From NCBI RefSeq assembly GCF_025943985.1, contig NZ_JAPCWE010000003.1:1-64000 (forward strand): DNA of 64,000 nucleotides, read 5' to 3'. Below the pieces are notes generated by a model, which did no database searches, was not told where the DNA came from, and saw nothing but the letters and a program-made list of their open reading frames with translations. Each line of letters opens with the position of its first letter. Position 1 is the stretch's first letter. The position numbers were made by a program, and so were the translations under genes. This document shows positions 1 to 8,035 of the stretch, in pieces. The stretch comes from Anaerorudis cellulosivorans (GTDB lineage: Bacteria > Bacteroidota > Bacteroidia > Bacteroidales > Dysgonomonadaceae).

Positions 1-192
1 AAATAATTCCCATGCCGTGTCGCCCAAGTAAAAAAACGGCGTACCGTCTTCAAACACCAAAAACCGCCTGTTGTCGGATACCTTCAGCCTGCCATGAGAA
101 AAATCGACAGATTTCCCCTCCCATTTCGTTTCTTGTGCCTGAACCGTGCAAATTAAAAGGCCGGCTATCAGCAGCAATAAATTTGTTTTCAT
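1..192 (-). CDS. DUF4038-family glycoside hydrolase-like protein, N-terminal fragment
   Basis: The first 64 codons of a gene that runs off the left edge. The protein begins with a signal peptide ([11 protein letters not shown], then a cleavage region ending AQ), so it is exported. The following stretch, with the motif [15 protein letters not shown] near residues 48-62, is the hallmark of the DUF4038 / apiosidase-like (GH140-related) TIM-barrel family found in Bacteroidetes polysaccharide degraders. The substrate cannot be predicted from this piece. It is transcribed away from the MFS gene, with about 240 bases between them in which I see no other gene. The family call rests on recall of the N-terminal motif; the start is the only ATG with a signal peptide. 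Confidence 0.7.
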   Translation of the reverse strand, partial: MKTNLLLLIAGLLICTVQAQETKWEGKSVDFSHGRLKVSDNRRFLVFEDGTPFFYLGDTAWELF

Positions 193-433
193 CGTGTTTG
201 TGTTTTTTATGTTCATCGTGTTGATCATTAATTCTATATACATGATTTAAAATAATTTAAGAGACAACTATTTTTTAATTTATGCTTTATTTTATCGAGA
301 AACCCTTGTTCCATGTCGGGTACAACCGAAAGCCGATTTGTCCGCTGCTATTTGATGGGCTTCATGTATAGATCTTTCTTGAAGAATAGCAATAATGAAA
401 ACGCCGCGATTTGATGGATGAACAATAAAAGAA

Positions 434-1627
434 TCAGCGGGATTTGATCGATTTTGCCAGCATCAGGAAAAAGGGAATGGAGACTGCTTCGAATAAAGCG
501 GCCAATATCATCAGGGTATAAACCGAACGTTCGTATAACATTCCCATCAGGGCACCACCCAACAGCCATGAGAGACCGTAAAGGGTGTTGAAAATGCCGT
601 AGGCCGAACCACGACGACGTATACCGGTGAGGTCGGCTACTGCCGCTCTCATAATGGTTTCATGAACGCCAAGTACAATTCCCCACAAAACAGTACCGAT
701 AATCACGGCAACAAGCGTGTCGGAAAAAGTGAGGAAAGGGATGAAGAGCGAAAGCAGGGGAACAATCATCAGGGTTTTCAGCCCCACCCGGTCATAGGCT
801 TTTCCTATTATCAGTGCCGTTAACGCATCAACCCCCATGGCTAACGCAAAGAGAGCGGGAATTTGTGCATCGCCCGCAATATTCTTCATTTTAAGATGGT
901 AACCGATAAGCGGAAAATTGGCAAAGCCCGCCACGGCAAAAAAGGTAAATAAAGAATAAAGTACGAAAGTTTTTGAAAACAGCCCGCTGCTCGCTGATCC
1001 GGATTCGTGGGCAGTTTCAAGTTTTTCGGGGTGAGGCAGCCGGTTTCGGGCTATGCATAATACAACCAACACTATCATTGCCGGTATCCACAGAACAGAA
1101 AAGCCCGAGCGGTAGTTGCCGCCTGCAAAAAGAATCGTCGAAAAAATGAGGGGACCAATGATGGCTCCGATTTGATCCAATGCTTCGTGAAGGCCAAAGC
1201 CGAATCCTCTTCCTACTTCTTTTGTGGCATACGAAAGGATGGTATCGCGAGCGGGCGAACGAAAAGCCTTGCCGACTCTTTCCAGAAGGATAAGCAGCGC
1301 AGCAATCTGCCAACTTTGGGTAAAAGAAAGAAGAGGGATGGATACAAGAAGTCCATACCCGATAAAGGTAAAGAGCCAGTATGCTTTGGTGCGGTCGGAC
1401 ATGAAACCCGAAAAAAGCCTAAGGGCGTAGCCAATGAACTCACCCAGTCCGCCAATGAGGCCAACCACTGTGGCACTTGCGCCCAGCAAAGCCAAGTAAG
1501 GACCGGTCACACCTTTTGCACCTTCATAAACAATGTCGCCAAAAAGACTTACTACCCCCATTAGAACGATGAACCGCAAGGCATTGGTTTTCCGAGAGGA
1601 AGTTTCTCTATCCTTTTTTCTGCTCAT
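434..1627 (-). CDS. MFS transporter (12-TM exporter-like)
   Basis: A 397-residue integral membrane protein with about twelve hydrophobic segments in two halves separated by a polar loop near residues 190-215. The first half carries the loop motif FSGFMSDRTKAYW and the SPARDTIL region, typical of drug-resistance-type major facilitator proteins. The substrate is unknown. I chose the ATG giving MSRKKDRETSS, directly before a short basic N-terminus and the first membrane segment; a longer reading frame starting 54 codons upstream would run back into the preceding gene's end. It lies 88 bases downstream of the SbcC-like gene on the same strand and may be cotranscribed, though a functional link is not evident. 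Confidence 0.75.
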   Translation of the reverse strand: MSRKKDRETSSRKTNALRFIVLMGVVSLFGDIVYEGAKGVTGPYLALLGASATVVGLIGGLGEFIGYALRLFSGFMSDRTKAYWLFTFIGYGLLVSIPLLSFTQSWQIAALLILLERVGKAFRSPARDTILSYATKEVGRGFGFGLHEALDQIGAIIGPLIFSTILFAGGNYRSGFSVLWIPAMIVLVVLCIARNRLPHPEKLETAHESGSASSGLFSKTFVLYSLFTFFAVAGFANFPLIGYHLKMKNIAGDAQIPALFALAMGVDALTALIIGKAYDRVGLKTLMIVPLLSLFIPFLTFSDTLVAVIIGTVLWGIVLGVHETIMRAAVADLTGIRRRGSAYGIFNTLYGLSWLLGGALMGMLYERSVYTLMILAALFEAVSIPFFLMLAKSIKSR

Positions 1628-1715
1628 TTTCTGTTCGTTTTCCGTTCGTTTTTCACGACTTAGGGCAAATTCGCTATTTAACAACAAACCTGTCGAAAAT
1701 GTTGTCGCAGGGAAA

Positions 1716-4334
1716 TCACCCCAAAACAATCTCTTTGTAACGATTCCGATGCGAAGCTTTTTCCGCAAACAACTCGCGAATATGATCATCCATCGTCAAA
1801 TAGATAATCTGCCAACCCGCGTCCGATAAATCGAAAAGTTGATCGATGAGCTTGGGCCTTCTATCGTAGTCGCTGTGCTGAAAAGCATCGTCAAGAATAA
1901 AAAAGGCGCTGTCGTTCATTATTTTTTTAGCCAGCGATACCCTCAATGCAAAAAGCACTTGCTCTTTGGTCCCCGTACTCAAATCCCGCATATCGAAATC
2001 GCCCATATCGCTGCTGATTGCAATCTGATCGCCATACGGCATCAACTTATCGTATCGGCCGGTAATATACAATAAGGTGCGTGAAAAATCGGGCGAATTA
2101 ATAGTTGCTTGCACGCGTTCGTCTTCCTTACTTTGAAATTCGTCGATAGCCTGATGAACCAAAATACCGGCCACTATCGATGCTTCCTTTTGTTTCAGTT
2201 GCTCCAACGTATCTTTTTGTTTTTCATACAATTTTTCGATGATGGTGTTCCAATCGTCGTTGACGGAAGCATCCACAAGTTTGGCAACATCGCCTTTGAG
2301 TGCCCTATTTTCTTCTTCCAGCGCTTTCAGGTTGTTTTCCAACTCTTGAATTTCTTTTTCGATATCCGAAAGCCTGTTGGCATCGTATTCGATTCCGGGA
2401 TCGTTTTCAATATAATGAGCAGGGTTCACGCCCAGTCCGGTGAGTTCGCCGGATAACTTGTTGATTTCATTCGTAATACGTGTATTTTGCTCTGTCAACT
2501 CGTTTAGCCTGTTTTCCCAATCGCCTTCCTCCACCATGCTGTGGAGTAAATGAAAAAAATCTACCGAAATTTGTTCGGACACCTCTTCCAACTCCTCTTC
2601 ATTCCTCTTCAGCAGCGCCTCTATTCGTTGTTTTTCCTCTTCCAGATTTTTAAGTTTCTGCAATTCCTCTTCCAGCTCCGATAGTTTTTGTGCACTGTAT
2701 TCTTCGCCGGGATCATTCAAATCGTAATCCGAAGGATCTACATTGAGACCGGCCAATTGTTTTTCTAATTTTCCCAGCTCTGTTTTTAGAGCGTTTCTGC
2801 CCTGCTTTAATTCACTCAAAGCCCTTCCCCACTCTTCTTGAGCCACGGGTTTGGGAAAAAATTGTAACAGTCCGCTCTCAATCTCCGCTCTTAATCTACC
2901 GATAGTATTTTCCAACTCGTTTTGATCGTTCTGCACCCGCTGTTGGATGGCCAATTCTTTTTCAAGCGTTTTGGTGATATTGTCCAGGGTGGCCAAATTG
3001 AGTTCTTCGTTGAATTTTTCCCTGAAATCGCTCTCCAACTTTTCCAATTCATCACTGTGGATTTTATATTTCAATTGTTTTCGCAACCTGAATGAAAAGA
3101 ACACGCTGCATCCAAAGCCAACCAACATTAAAACGGAGCCTAAAGTAGGATTATGAGCGGCAAACGAAACAGTCAATCCCACAATAAACACAAGGAAAGC
3201 AAGTAACAACACTGTGAAGCCTACCTTCTGATTATGCGCACTTTGCACCAATGTTGAATACACATTTTTCATGCTTTGCACATGGCTGTATGCTTGATCT
3301 TTTTTCGCTAACGCTGCTAATTCGTCTGATTTTTTATCGCGCTCAATAATTTTCTCGTTGTAATTGGTGATTTTATTATCGAGTTTGCCAAGCTCATCGT
3401 CCGTGACGATGCTCAACTCACGATTAATTTGGTTTATCTTTTGATCTAACTTCCAGGCCAAGTGCCGCTTAGCTTTTCGTTGACAATCATAGGCTTGTCG
3501 CACACCTTCCAGCGGATCTACGGCGTTGTCCAGCTCACTGTTCCTGTTAGCATATTCCTCGTTTTTTTCGGTCAGTTTCTTATACCGGTCGATCCGACTT
3601 TTTATCTTATCCAGTTCTTCCTCCGGATAGGTTGCCCGTTCTTTTTTCAGTTCTTCTTTGCGCTTTTCCAAAAGATAGGCTTTATGGCGCTTAGCGCTGA
3701 TCAGGGTTTCTTTTTGCGCTTTGAGTTTGTCGAGTTCGATTCTTAATTTTCTTTCTTCGCTTATCTTGTTTTCCTCCGACAATTTTTTTATCGTCATATC
3801 GATGTGCTCGAGGGCTTCCTGAAGATTAAGGTATTCACTGCCTTCTCCCGTTTTTCTGATGGTGATTCTTCCCTCGTCAATGATGGCACTTTTTACTGTG
3901 GCAGAAATGTTTTTATCGATATCGTCCAACATATTTTTAGCAAATAGCAGCTCTTTAAGCGTATCGGTGTCAATACCTTCGGGTTTTTCGCTAATATTTG
4001 ACTCTCCGCTTTTGATGACTAACAGTTTGGCTAAAGACGACGGAACGCCTTGAATGTTTTTCTCGAAATATTTATCCAACTTGTCCCTGCTGCCGGGTGA
4101 ATAATTTTTGATACTGTCATCGACGCCGGAAACAATGATTTTGCCCTGCCCATATTCTCTGTTATAACCCCATTGTGCTTTTTTACTGAACAGAGAACGA
4201 ACGATAAATTCTACCAACAACGATTTTCCCCCTTCATTTTTACTGTAAATCAGATTAATATCGTCAAACTCGAGAGACGTTCGTTGAATAGGTCCCAAAT
4301 TTTCGATGTTAATCTGCTCAATCCGTATAGCCAT
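1716..4334 (-). CDS. SbcC/YhaN-like ATPase with coiled coils and an internal membrane hairpin
   Basis: An 872-residue SMC/Rad50-type ATPase. The N-terminal P-loop is at residues 30-39 (SKNEGGKS). Long charged heptad-rich coiled coils fill most of residues 165-780. The C-terminal ABC signature-like DLSTGTKEQ and Walker B AFFILDDAF (about residues 810-818) complete the ATP-binding head. Two hydrophobic helices at about residues 372-394 and 398-416 sit inside the coiled coil, which suggests the apex is anchored in the membrane as in B. subtilis YhaN rather than soluble as in SbcC. Only 6 bases separate it from the phosphoesterase upstream, so the two form an operon and probably a DNA end-processing nuclease complex. 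Whether it acts in repair or defence is not shown by the sequence. Confidence 0.85.
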   Translation of the reverse strand: MAIRIEQINIENLGPIQRTSLEFDDINLIYSKNEGGKSLLVEFIVRSLFSKKAQWGYNREYGQGKIIVSGVDDSIKNYSPGSRDKLDKYFEKNIQGVPSSLAKLLVIKSGESNISEKPEGIDTDTLKELLFAKNMLDDIDKNISATVKSAIIDEGRITIRKTGEGSEYLNLQEALEHIDMTIKKLSEENKISEERKLRIELDKLKAQKETLISAKRHKAYLLEKRKEELKKERATYPEEELDKIKSRIDRYKKLTEKNEEYANRNSELDNAVDPLEGVRQAYDCQRKAKRHLAWKLDQKINQINRELSIVTDDELGKLDNKITNYNEKIIERDKKSDELAALAKKDQAYSHVQSMKNVYSTLVQSAHNQKVGFTVLLLAFLVFIVGLTVSFAAHNPTLGSVLMLVGFGCSVFFSFRLRKQLKYKIHSDELEKLESDFREKFNEELNLATLDNITKTLEKELAIQQRVQNDQNELENTIGRLRAEIESGLLQFFPKPVAQEEWGRALSELKQGRNALKTELGKLEKQLAGLNVDPSDYDLNDPGEEYSAQKLSELEEELQKLKNLEEEKQRIEALLKRNEEELEEVSEQISVDFFHLLHSMVEEGDWENRLNELTEQNTRITNEINKLSGELTGLGVNPAHYIENDPGIEYDANRLSDIEKEIQELENNLKALEEENRALKGDVAKLVDASVNDDWNTIIEKLYEKQKDTLEQLKQKEASIVAGILVHQAIDEFQSKEDERVQATINSPDFSRTLLYITGRYDKLMPYGDQIAISSDMGDFDMRDLSTGTKEQVLFALRVSLAKKIMNDSAFFILDDAFQHSDYDRRPKLIDQLFDLSDAGWQIIYLTMDDHIRELFAEKASHRNRYKEIVLG

Positions 4335-4340
4335 ACCTGT

Positions 4341-5399
4341 TCAACCTTTATAAATTAAATGCAATGCTTGTTCCACGATCCCGTCCTTGTCGACATAGCG
4401 GAATTCGGGCAAACTGTTGATATTTTCAAGAATACGATTCATGATGGCTTCTCTTTCTTTGTCGATGACGATATTCAGCGCCTCGCTCTGCGGACCTTCG
4501 GCATCGTAAAAAGATAGCCCTCTTTGCCGAATTCGCCGTGTGACGGCATCCATCAATGCCCCCTTATCGCTAGTGAATCCTCTCAGAATCAATCGCAACT
4601 TTACTTTTGATAATTCTTCCTCGGTGAATCCCCATTTTGCTATCGTGGCGTCTATTTTTTTTAACGTGTCGTCAATTTCATTTTCCGTAGGGATAATCAA
4701 TAATTTCTCAATCATATAAATGACATCGCTGTCGAGATGACCGTTTTCTATACCATCGGTATCGGTATCGTAAATCAAAAATCGGCGTTTCCCCGTCTCA
4801 TTGATATTGAGCGGATAGGGAGAACCGGGATAGGAAACAATGCCGGCGTCGCTTGGTTTGTGGATATGCCCGAGGAACGCTCTCAGCGGTCTCATTTCCC
4901 AGATGAGCTTATTTGACAGCGGCATGTAATAGTTCCCTTCGTATTCGTCGGCCGATTTGTTTATCTCCAGATAATCGCCGTGGCCAACCAGTATCCATTT
5001 ATCCGGCAAGGATTTATCGACAAAAAATGTAGTTAGGAGCTCATCCATAGAGCCGTAGCCGACTGCGGTATAGGGCAAAAAGAAAAAAGAGGTGTGATCG
5101 ATTTCATCCAACGTGGGGGTGGTAAACAGGCGGATATTGCTTGCACTGAAAAAGCGTCGTTCTATTCCGACATCGTGATTTCCGGGTGTGATATAAAAAA
5201 CGAAATCCTGATGCTGATTGCAAAAGGTATCAAAATCGTTATAATTGTATCGTTCCCTGTCGAACAAATCTCCGGCTACGATGAGTCGGTTTATATTTTT
5301 GCTGCGAAGATCGGAAATGATGTAATTAAGGGCGTTGTATCTTTCTGGAGTCTCATCTTTCGATTTTAAATGTAAATCTGCTGTTATACCTACTTTCAT
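4341..5399 (-). CDS. SbcD/YhaO-like metallophosphoesterase
   Basis: A 352-residue calcineurin-like phosphoesterase of the Mre11/SbcD/YhaO group, the nuclease partner of the adjacent ATPase. The metal-binding motifs are in order: DLHLKS near residue 8 (D-x-H), GDLFDRE near 44-50, GNHD near 73, GHGDYLE near 139 and GHIHKP near 177. The C-terminal 150 residues form a capping or ATPase-binding region. The start is the ATG giving MKVGITADLH. The initiation codon overlaps the stop of a 14-codon upstream frame by 4 bases (ATGA), so translation could be coupled. A TATATTTG promoter box lies just upstream at 5445-5452 on the minus strand. Confidence 0.87.
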   Translation of the reverse strand: MKVGITADLHLKSKDETPERYNALNYIISDLRSKNINRLIVAGDLFDRERYNYNDFDTFCNQHQDFVFYITPGNHDVGIERRFFSASNIRLFTTPTLDEIDHTSFFFLPYTAVGYGSMDELLTTFFVDKSLPDKWILVGHGDYLEINKSADEYEGNYYMPLSNKLIWEMRPLRAFLGHIHKPSDAGIVSYPGSPYPLNINETGKRRFLIYDTDTDGIENGHLDSDVIYMIEKLLIIPTENEIDDTLKKIDATIAKWGFTEEELSKVKLRLILRGFTSDKGALMDAVTRRIRQRGLSFYDAEGPQSEALNIVIDKEREAIMNRILENINSLPEFRYVDKDGIVEQALHLIYKG

Positions 5400-5440
5400 A
5401 ATGCGTTAACTCTAGTCCGGTTCTTTCTCTCTTCACTCAT
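5396..5440 (-). other. possible 14-codon upstream ORF overlapping sbcD-like start
   Basis: A short frame, MSEERKNRTRVNAL, begins 5 bases after the -7-type box TATATTTG and ends in a TGA that overlaps the ATG of the phosphoesterase (ATGA). The leader bases TATATTTGTTGCATGAGTGAAG-like at this site closely match the start of umuD at 20857-20878. It could be a coupled leader peptide or chance; no protein similarity is recognised. Confidence 0.3.
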
Positions 5441-5444
5441 GCAA

Positions 5445-5452
5445 CAAATATA
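5445..5452 (-). promoter_or_regulatory. -7 promoter box (TATATTTG) for the SbcDC-like operon
   Basis: The minus strand reads TATATTTG, a perfect match to the Bacteroidetes -7 consensus TAnnTTTG. No clear TTTG -33 box is seen at the usual spacing. It lies 5 bases before the short upstream ORF and about 45 bases before the phosphoesterase start. Confidence 0.5.
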
Positions 5453-5531
5453 ACGTTTTTTTGTTTGTATCGTCCTTTTTTTGTTTACATTCACTGTATG
5501 TATTGTCCTGCTTTTAATTTACATTGAGTGT

Positions 5532-5573
5532 AAACCTATTTCAGGACGAGACAAACCTATTTCAGGACGAGAC
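5532..5573. repeat. perfect 21-bp tandem duplication
   Basis: Two exact head-to-tail copies of a 21-base unit (5532-5552 and 5553-5573; core CTATTTCAGGACGAGAC). They directly abut the 11-bp array. Just upstream lies the inverted repeat TTTACA-TTGAG-TGTAAA (5518-5534). A GTCCTG/CAGGAC pair flanks this. The arrangement looks like a remnant of a mobile-element end, but no transposase is present. Confidence 0.8.
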
Positions 5574-5578
5574 ACACC

Positions 5579-5688
5579 TTCTCCGCACCTTCGCCGTACC
5601 AAGTCCGTACCATCTCCGCTCCATGCTTGCATCAGGCTTGCGTCATCCTCGCATAAAGTTTGCACTGTCTCCACTCCTGTATCCCGCT
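5579..5688 (-). repeat. degenerate 11-bp tandem array (copy A), about 8-10 units
   Basis: Plus-strand units of 11 bases run in register from 5579: TTCTCCGCACC, TTCGCCGTACC, AAGTCCGTACC, ATCTCCGCTCC, ATGCTTGCATC, AGGCTTGCGTC, ATCCTCGCATA, AAGTTTGCACT, then two weaker units. Position 7 is G in the first eight and position 8 is always C or T in them. On the minus strand the unit reads close to GGTRCGGAGAW. The same array recurs at 42740-42800 in the opposite orientation. Confidence 0.75.
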
Positions 5689-5987
5689 CTACATGCAGCA
5701 AAGACATCGATTTGTTTTACACCGATTCCATGGAATCCGATGTTGTCGTACCTGCCTTGAAGCGAACAAAGAGCGAAGGAAGAGCGAAGAAGAAGCGAAG
5801 AAGAAGCGACAAAAAGGCCCAAAAATCTGTCTTTTCGAACAAAATTTCGTTGAACTCATTACCCAACGCCTAAAACAAAGTACGATACAAAAGTCGGCAA
5901 TTGAAAAAACAGGTTAAAAACGAAACTGAATTTAACCTCACTTGCCACTAACCATCGTTAATTTGTTATAAAAGGTCAAATTGACTT
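5689..5987. other. non-coding intergenic segment between repeat array and sigma promoter
   Basis: About 300 bases with no convincing gene. It contains the 14-bp perfect palindrome GATTCCATGGAATC (5724-5737). It also contains a purine-rich stretch, 5771-5810, with a 12-bp period (AGCGAAGAAGAA repeated). Short frames across it are lysine/arginine-rich low-complexity readings of these repeats and I do not call them as genes. Confidence 0.6.
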
Positions 5988-6019
5988 TTTGGAAATTATC
6001 GGAAAGTACCCTATTTTTG
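5988..6019 (+). promoter_or_regulatory. promoter of the PUL sigma factor gene
   Basis: A TTTG box at 5988-5991 and TATTTTTG at 6012-6019 (TAnnTTTG) are separated by 20 bases, a close match to the Bacteroidetes housekeeping promoter. The predicted transcript starts about 55 bases before the sigma factor ATG. Confidence 0.65.
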
Positions 6020-6079
6020 AGGAAAAATCAGCACAATAACGATAAAAACCTGCATTTTTAGAAAAAATTTTTGAAGGGG

Positions 6080-6619
6080 ATGAAAAATACGCATGATATC
6101 GCCGATATGTATAATCGCTATGTGAACGATTTATTTACGTATGCATCGTATTTTGGATTCCCGAAAGAAGCAATTATGGACGCTATTCACGATGTTTTTT
6201 GCAAACTGGCAGAAGATGAGCAACTGATCAAACGGGTTTCCAACAAAAAATCGTATCTCTTTAAATCGCTGAAAAACAGGCTATATGATATTTACCGCAT
6301 GCAAAAACACGATCTCAGTCTTTCGGATATTGGAAATACGGATGAACTTCCATTCAATATCAATGTATCCATCGAAGACGACTTTATCGATGCCGAAGAG
6401 CAAGCCGGCATCAAAAAACAAATCGAAACCATGCTTCAATCGCTGACCGACCGACAACGCGAGATTGTGTATCTTCGGTATATTCAGGAATATGATTACC
6501 CACAAATAGCGGACATATTGAATATCAGCATTCATGGTTGCCGGAAACTGCTGTCGAAAGCCATGGAAACACTTCGTGAGAAATACGGTTCATGGATCAT
6601 TTTTCTGCTTTTACCTTAA
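6080..6619 (+). CDS. ECF-type RNA polymerase sigma-70 factor
   Basis: A 179-residue extracytoplasmic-function sigma factor. Region 2 is in the N-terminal half (AIHDVFCKLAEDE motif near residue 40), and region 4 is the C-terminal helix-turn-helix (LTDRQREIVYLRYIQEYDYPQ...). The adjacent FecR anti-sigma and STN-containing SusC show it belongs to the trans-envelope signalling class that switches on a PUL when its glycan binds SusC. I use the ATG at 6080; an in-frame TTG three codons earlier is less likely. A TTTG-N20-TATTTTTG promoter lies upstream. Its target is presumably the susC promoter of the same locus. Confidence 0.92.
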   Translation: MKNTHDIADMYNRYVNDLFTYASYFGFPKEAIMDAIHDVFCKLAEDEQLIKRVSNKKSYLFKSLKNRLYDIYRMQKHDLSLSDIGNTDELPFNINVSIEDDFIDAEEQAGIKKQIETMLQSLTDRQREIVYLRYIQEYDYPQIADILNISIHGCRKLLSKAMETLREKYGSWIIFLLLP

Positions 6620-6709
6620 AGTTCAATTGTTAAATTTTGAAGTTTTTACGAAAACAAGGGGATAAAAAAATAGCTTCATCGTCTTTATATAAAAACATAC
6701 AAGCAAACG

Positions 6710-7900
6710 ATGTCCGATTTTTATTCCCGATATACCGATTTTTTGAAAGACGAAAAATTTCTTCGTTGGCAATTGTTACCGGATGAGACGTTGGATGAAT
6801 ATTGGAAAGATTTCATCCGGGAAAATCCTGAATTGAACAAAGAAATACAGCACGCGATTGCAGATTTAAAAGCTGCTGTATTGAATAAGAATATACTATC
6901 GGATTCCGATCGCCTCGAGTTGTTCCATCGAATTCAATCCACCATCAACGAAAAAAGAAGAAAAAACAACTTCAGGCGTATCCTTCAATACGGCACAGCA
7001 GCTTGTGCAGCCATAGCGCTCCTCATCATCGGTTTGAATTATTTCAATTTCGGAGAAAAGCCCCAAAAAGCGGATAATCAGGAATTGATTGTCGGCAATT
7101 TGCTGCAAAGTGAAGATATCCAATTGATTTCGGGGGAAAAATCGCATGAATATCAAAACGATATTGAAGTTAAAATTGATGAAAAAGGTAGAGCAAAGGT
7201 GATGCAAAAGGAAAATAACGAGCAAGAACAGATCGATATATCAACCACCGCCGTCAATAAAATGATCGTACCTTACGGCAAACGCACGCAATTGAATCTT
7301 TCCGACGGAACTAAAATCTGGTTAAATTCGGGATCGGTATTGGAATTTCCGACGCAATTTGCCGGAAAAAATCGAGAAATTCGGTTGTCGTCGGGTGAAA
7401 TTTACCTCGAAGTTGCACCCGACAAAAATAAGTCGTTTATCGTTCACACATCCGACTTCAACGTAAAAGTGTATGGAACAAAATTTAATGTATCCATGTA
7501 TAATGATTCGCCTCATTATGTTGTGCTGGTGGAAGGAAGCGTGGGACTGAAATCCACAACGAAATCGACTGAAATAAAATTGTCTCCGAATGAACAGGTT
7601 ATTTATGGCGAAAATGGTATGTTCAACAAACGAGCAGTAGATGCAACTGAATTTGTCAGCTGGAAAAACGGCTATCTTTCTTTTGATAAAACGCCGATGA
7701 CCGAAGTGCTGAAGCAAATTGGACGTTATTACAACCTTTCCTTCAATTTCGATCAAGATACAAACCTGCAAAAACGCACCTGCTCAGGAAAAATATACCT
7801 GTCTGATGATATTGACAATGTGATGACAACTATTGCCTTGCTTTCATCAACCCGTTACATCAAACAAAACGAACAAATCTACATTCTCAACGAAAAATAA
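6710..7900 (+). CDS. FecR-type anti-sigma factor
   Basis: A 396-residue inner-membrane regulator that holds the sigma factor until the SusC STN domain signals. It has a cytoplasmic N-terminal sigma-binding region (about residues 1-85) and one membrane helix at about 91-112. A periplasmic FecR domain follows, with the motif VPYGKRTQLNLSDGTKIWLN near 185-205 and the GTKFNV segment near 255. The C-terminal DUF4974 domain (about residues 318-393, FDKTPMTEVLKQIGRYYNL) resembles a secretin/TonB short N-terminal domain and probably contacts SusC. It lies 90 bases after the sigma gene. Length and domain order are typical of Bacteroidetes FecR proteins. Confidence 0.93.
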   Translation: MSDFYSRYTDFLKDEKFLRWQLLPDETLDEYWKDFIRENPELNKEIQHAIADLKAAVLNKNILSDSDRLELFHRIQSTINEKRRKNNFRRILQYGTAACAAIALLIIGLNYFNFGEKPQKADNQELIVGNLLQSEDIQLISGEKSHEYQNDIEVKIDEKGRAKVMQKENNEQEQIDISTTAVNKMIVPYGKRTQLNLSDGTKIWLNSGSVLEFPTQFAGKNREIRLSSGEIYLEVAPDKNKSFIVHTSDFNVKVYGTKFNVSMYNDSPHYVVLVEGSVGLKSTTKSTEIKLSPNEQVIYGENGMFNKRAVDATEFVSWKNGYLSFDKTPMTEVLKQIGRYYNLSFNFDQDTNLQKRTCSGKIYLSDDIDNVMTTIALLSSTRYIKQNEQIYILNEK

Positions 7901-7954
7901 ACCTTTTTTAAAACAGGAACGCCTATGATAACATAAAAAATTTGAAAACCAAAC

Positions 7955-7991
7955 AAAAAAAAGCCGGACGATACCCCACATACCATCCGGC
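7955..7991 (-). terminator. intrinsic terminator on the minus strand in the susC leader
   Basis: The minus-strand RNA folds GCCGGAUG against CGUCCGGC with a 13-base loop, followed by U8. There is no minus-strand protein gene for it to terminate, so it fits an antisense RNA. Confidence 0.65.
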
Positions 7992-8030
7992 CGCTAATTT
8001 AATTCTTATTTATCACAACAATCATTAAAT
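7955..8030 (-). ncRNA. predicted cis-antisense sRNA opposite the susC leader (DonS-like)
   Basis: On the minus strand a TAnnTTTG box (TATCTTTG, 8036-8043) precedes about 75 bases that end in a hairpin. The stem arms are 7991-7984 and 7970-7963, the loop is 7971-7983, and eight T residues follow (7962-7955). The 8-bp stem is continuous only on the minus-strand RNA, where one pair is U.G; on the plus strand the same position is a C.A mismatch. Cis-encoded antisense sRNAs at this exact place, between a PUL anti-sigma gene and susC, are known in Bacteroides (DonS family). Transcription itself is inferred. Confidence 0.55.
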
Positions 8031-8035
8031 CAACA

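Noticed and set aside
5532-5573. Intact insertion sequence
   Set aside because: Only short repeats are present; no transposase gene or paired ends at a plausible distance.
5579-5688. Possible CRISPR array
   Set aside because: Units are 11 bases, degenerate and contiguous, without spacers; no cas genes in the window.
5481-5873. 130-codon plus-strand frame across the repeat region
   Set aside because: Its sequence is a direct reading of the 21-bp duplication, the 11-bp array and the GAAG-rich repeat; no ribosome site or family resemblance.
7963-7991. Plus-strand terminator or attenuator before susC
   Set aside because: On the plus strand the stem has a C.A mismatch and is followed by no T run; the minus-strand reading is better.
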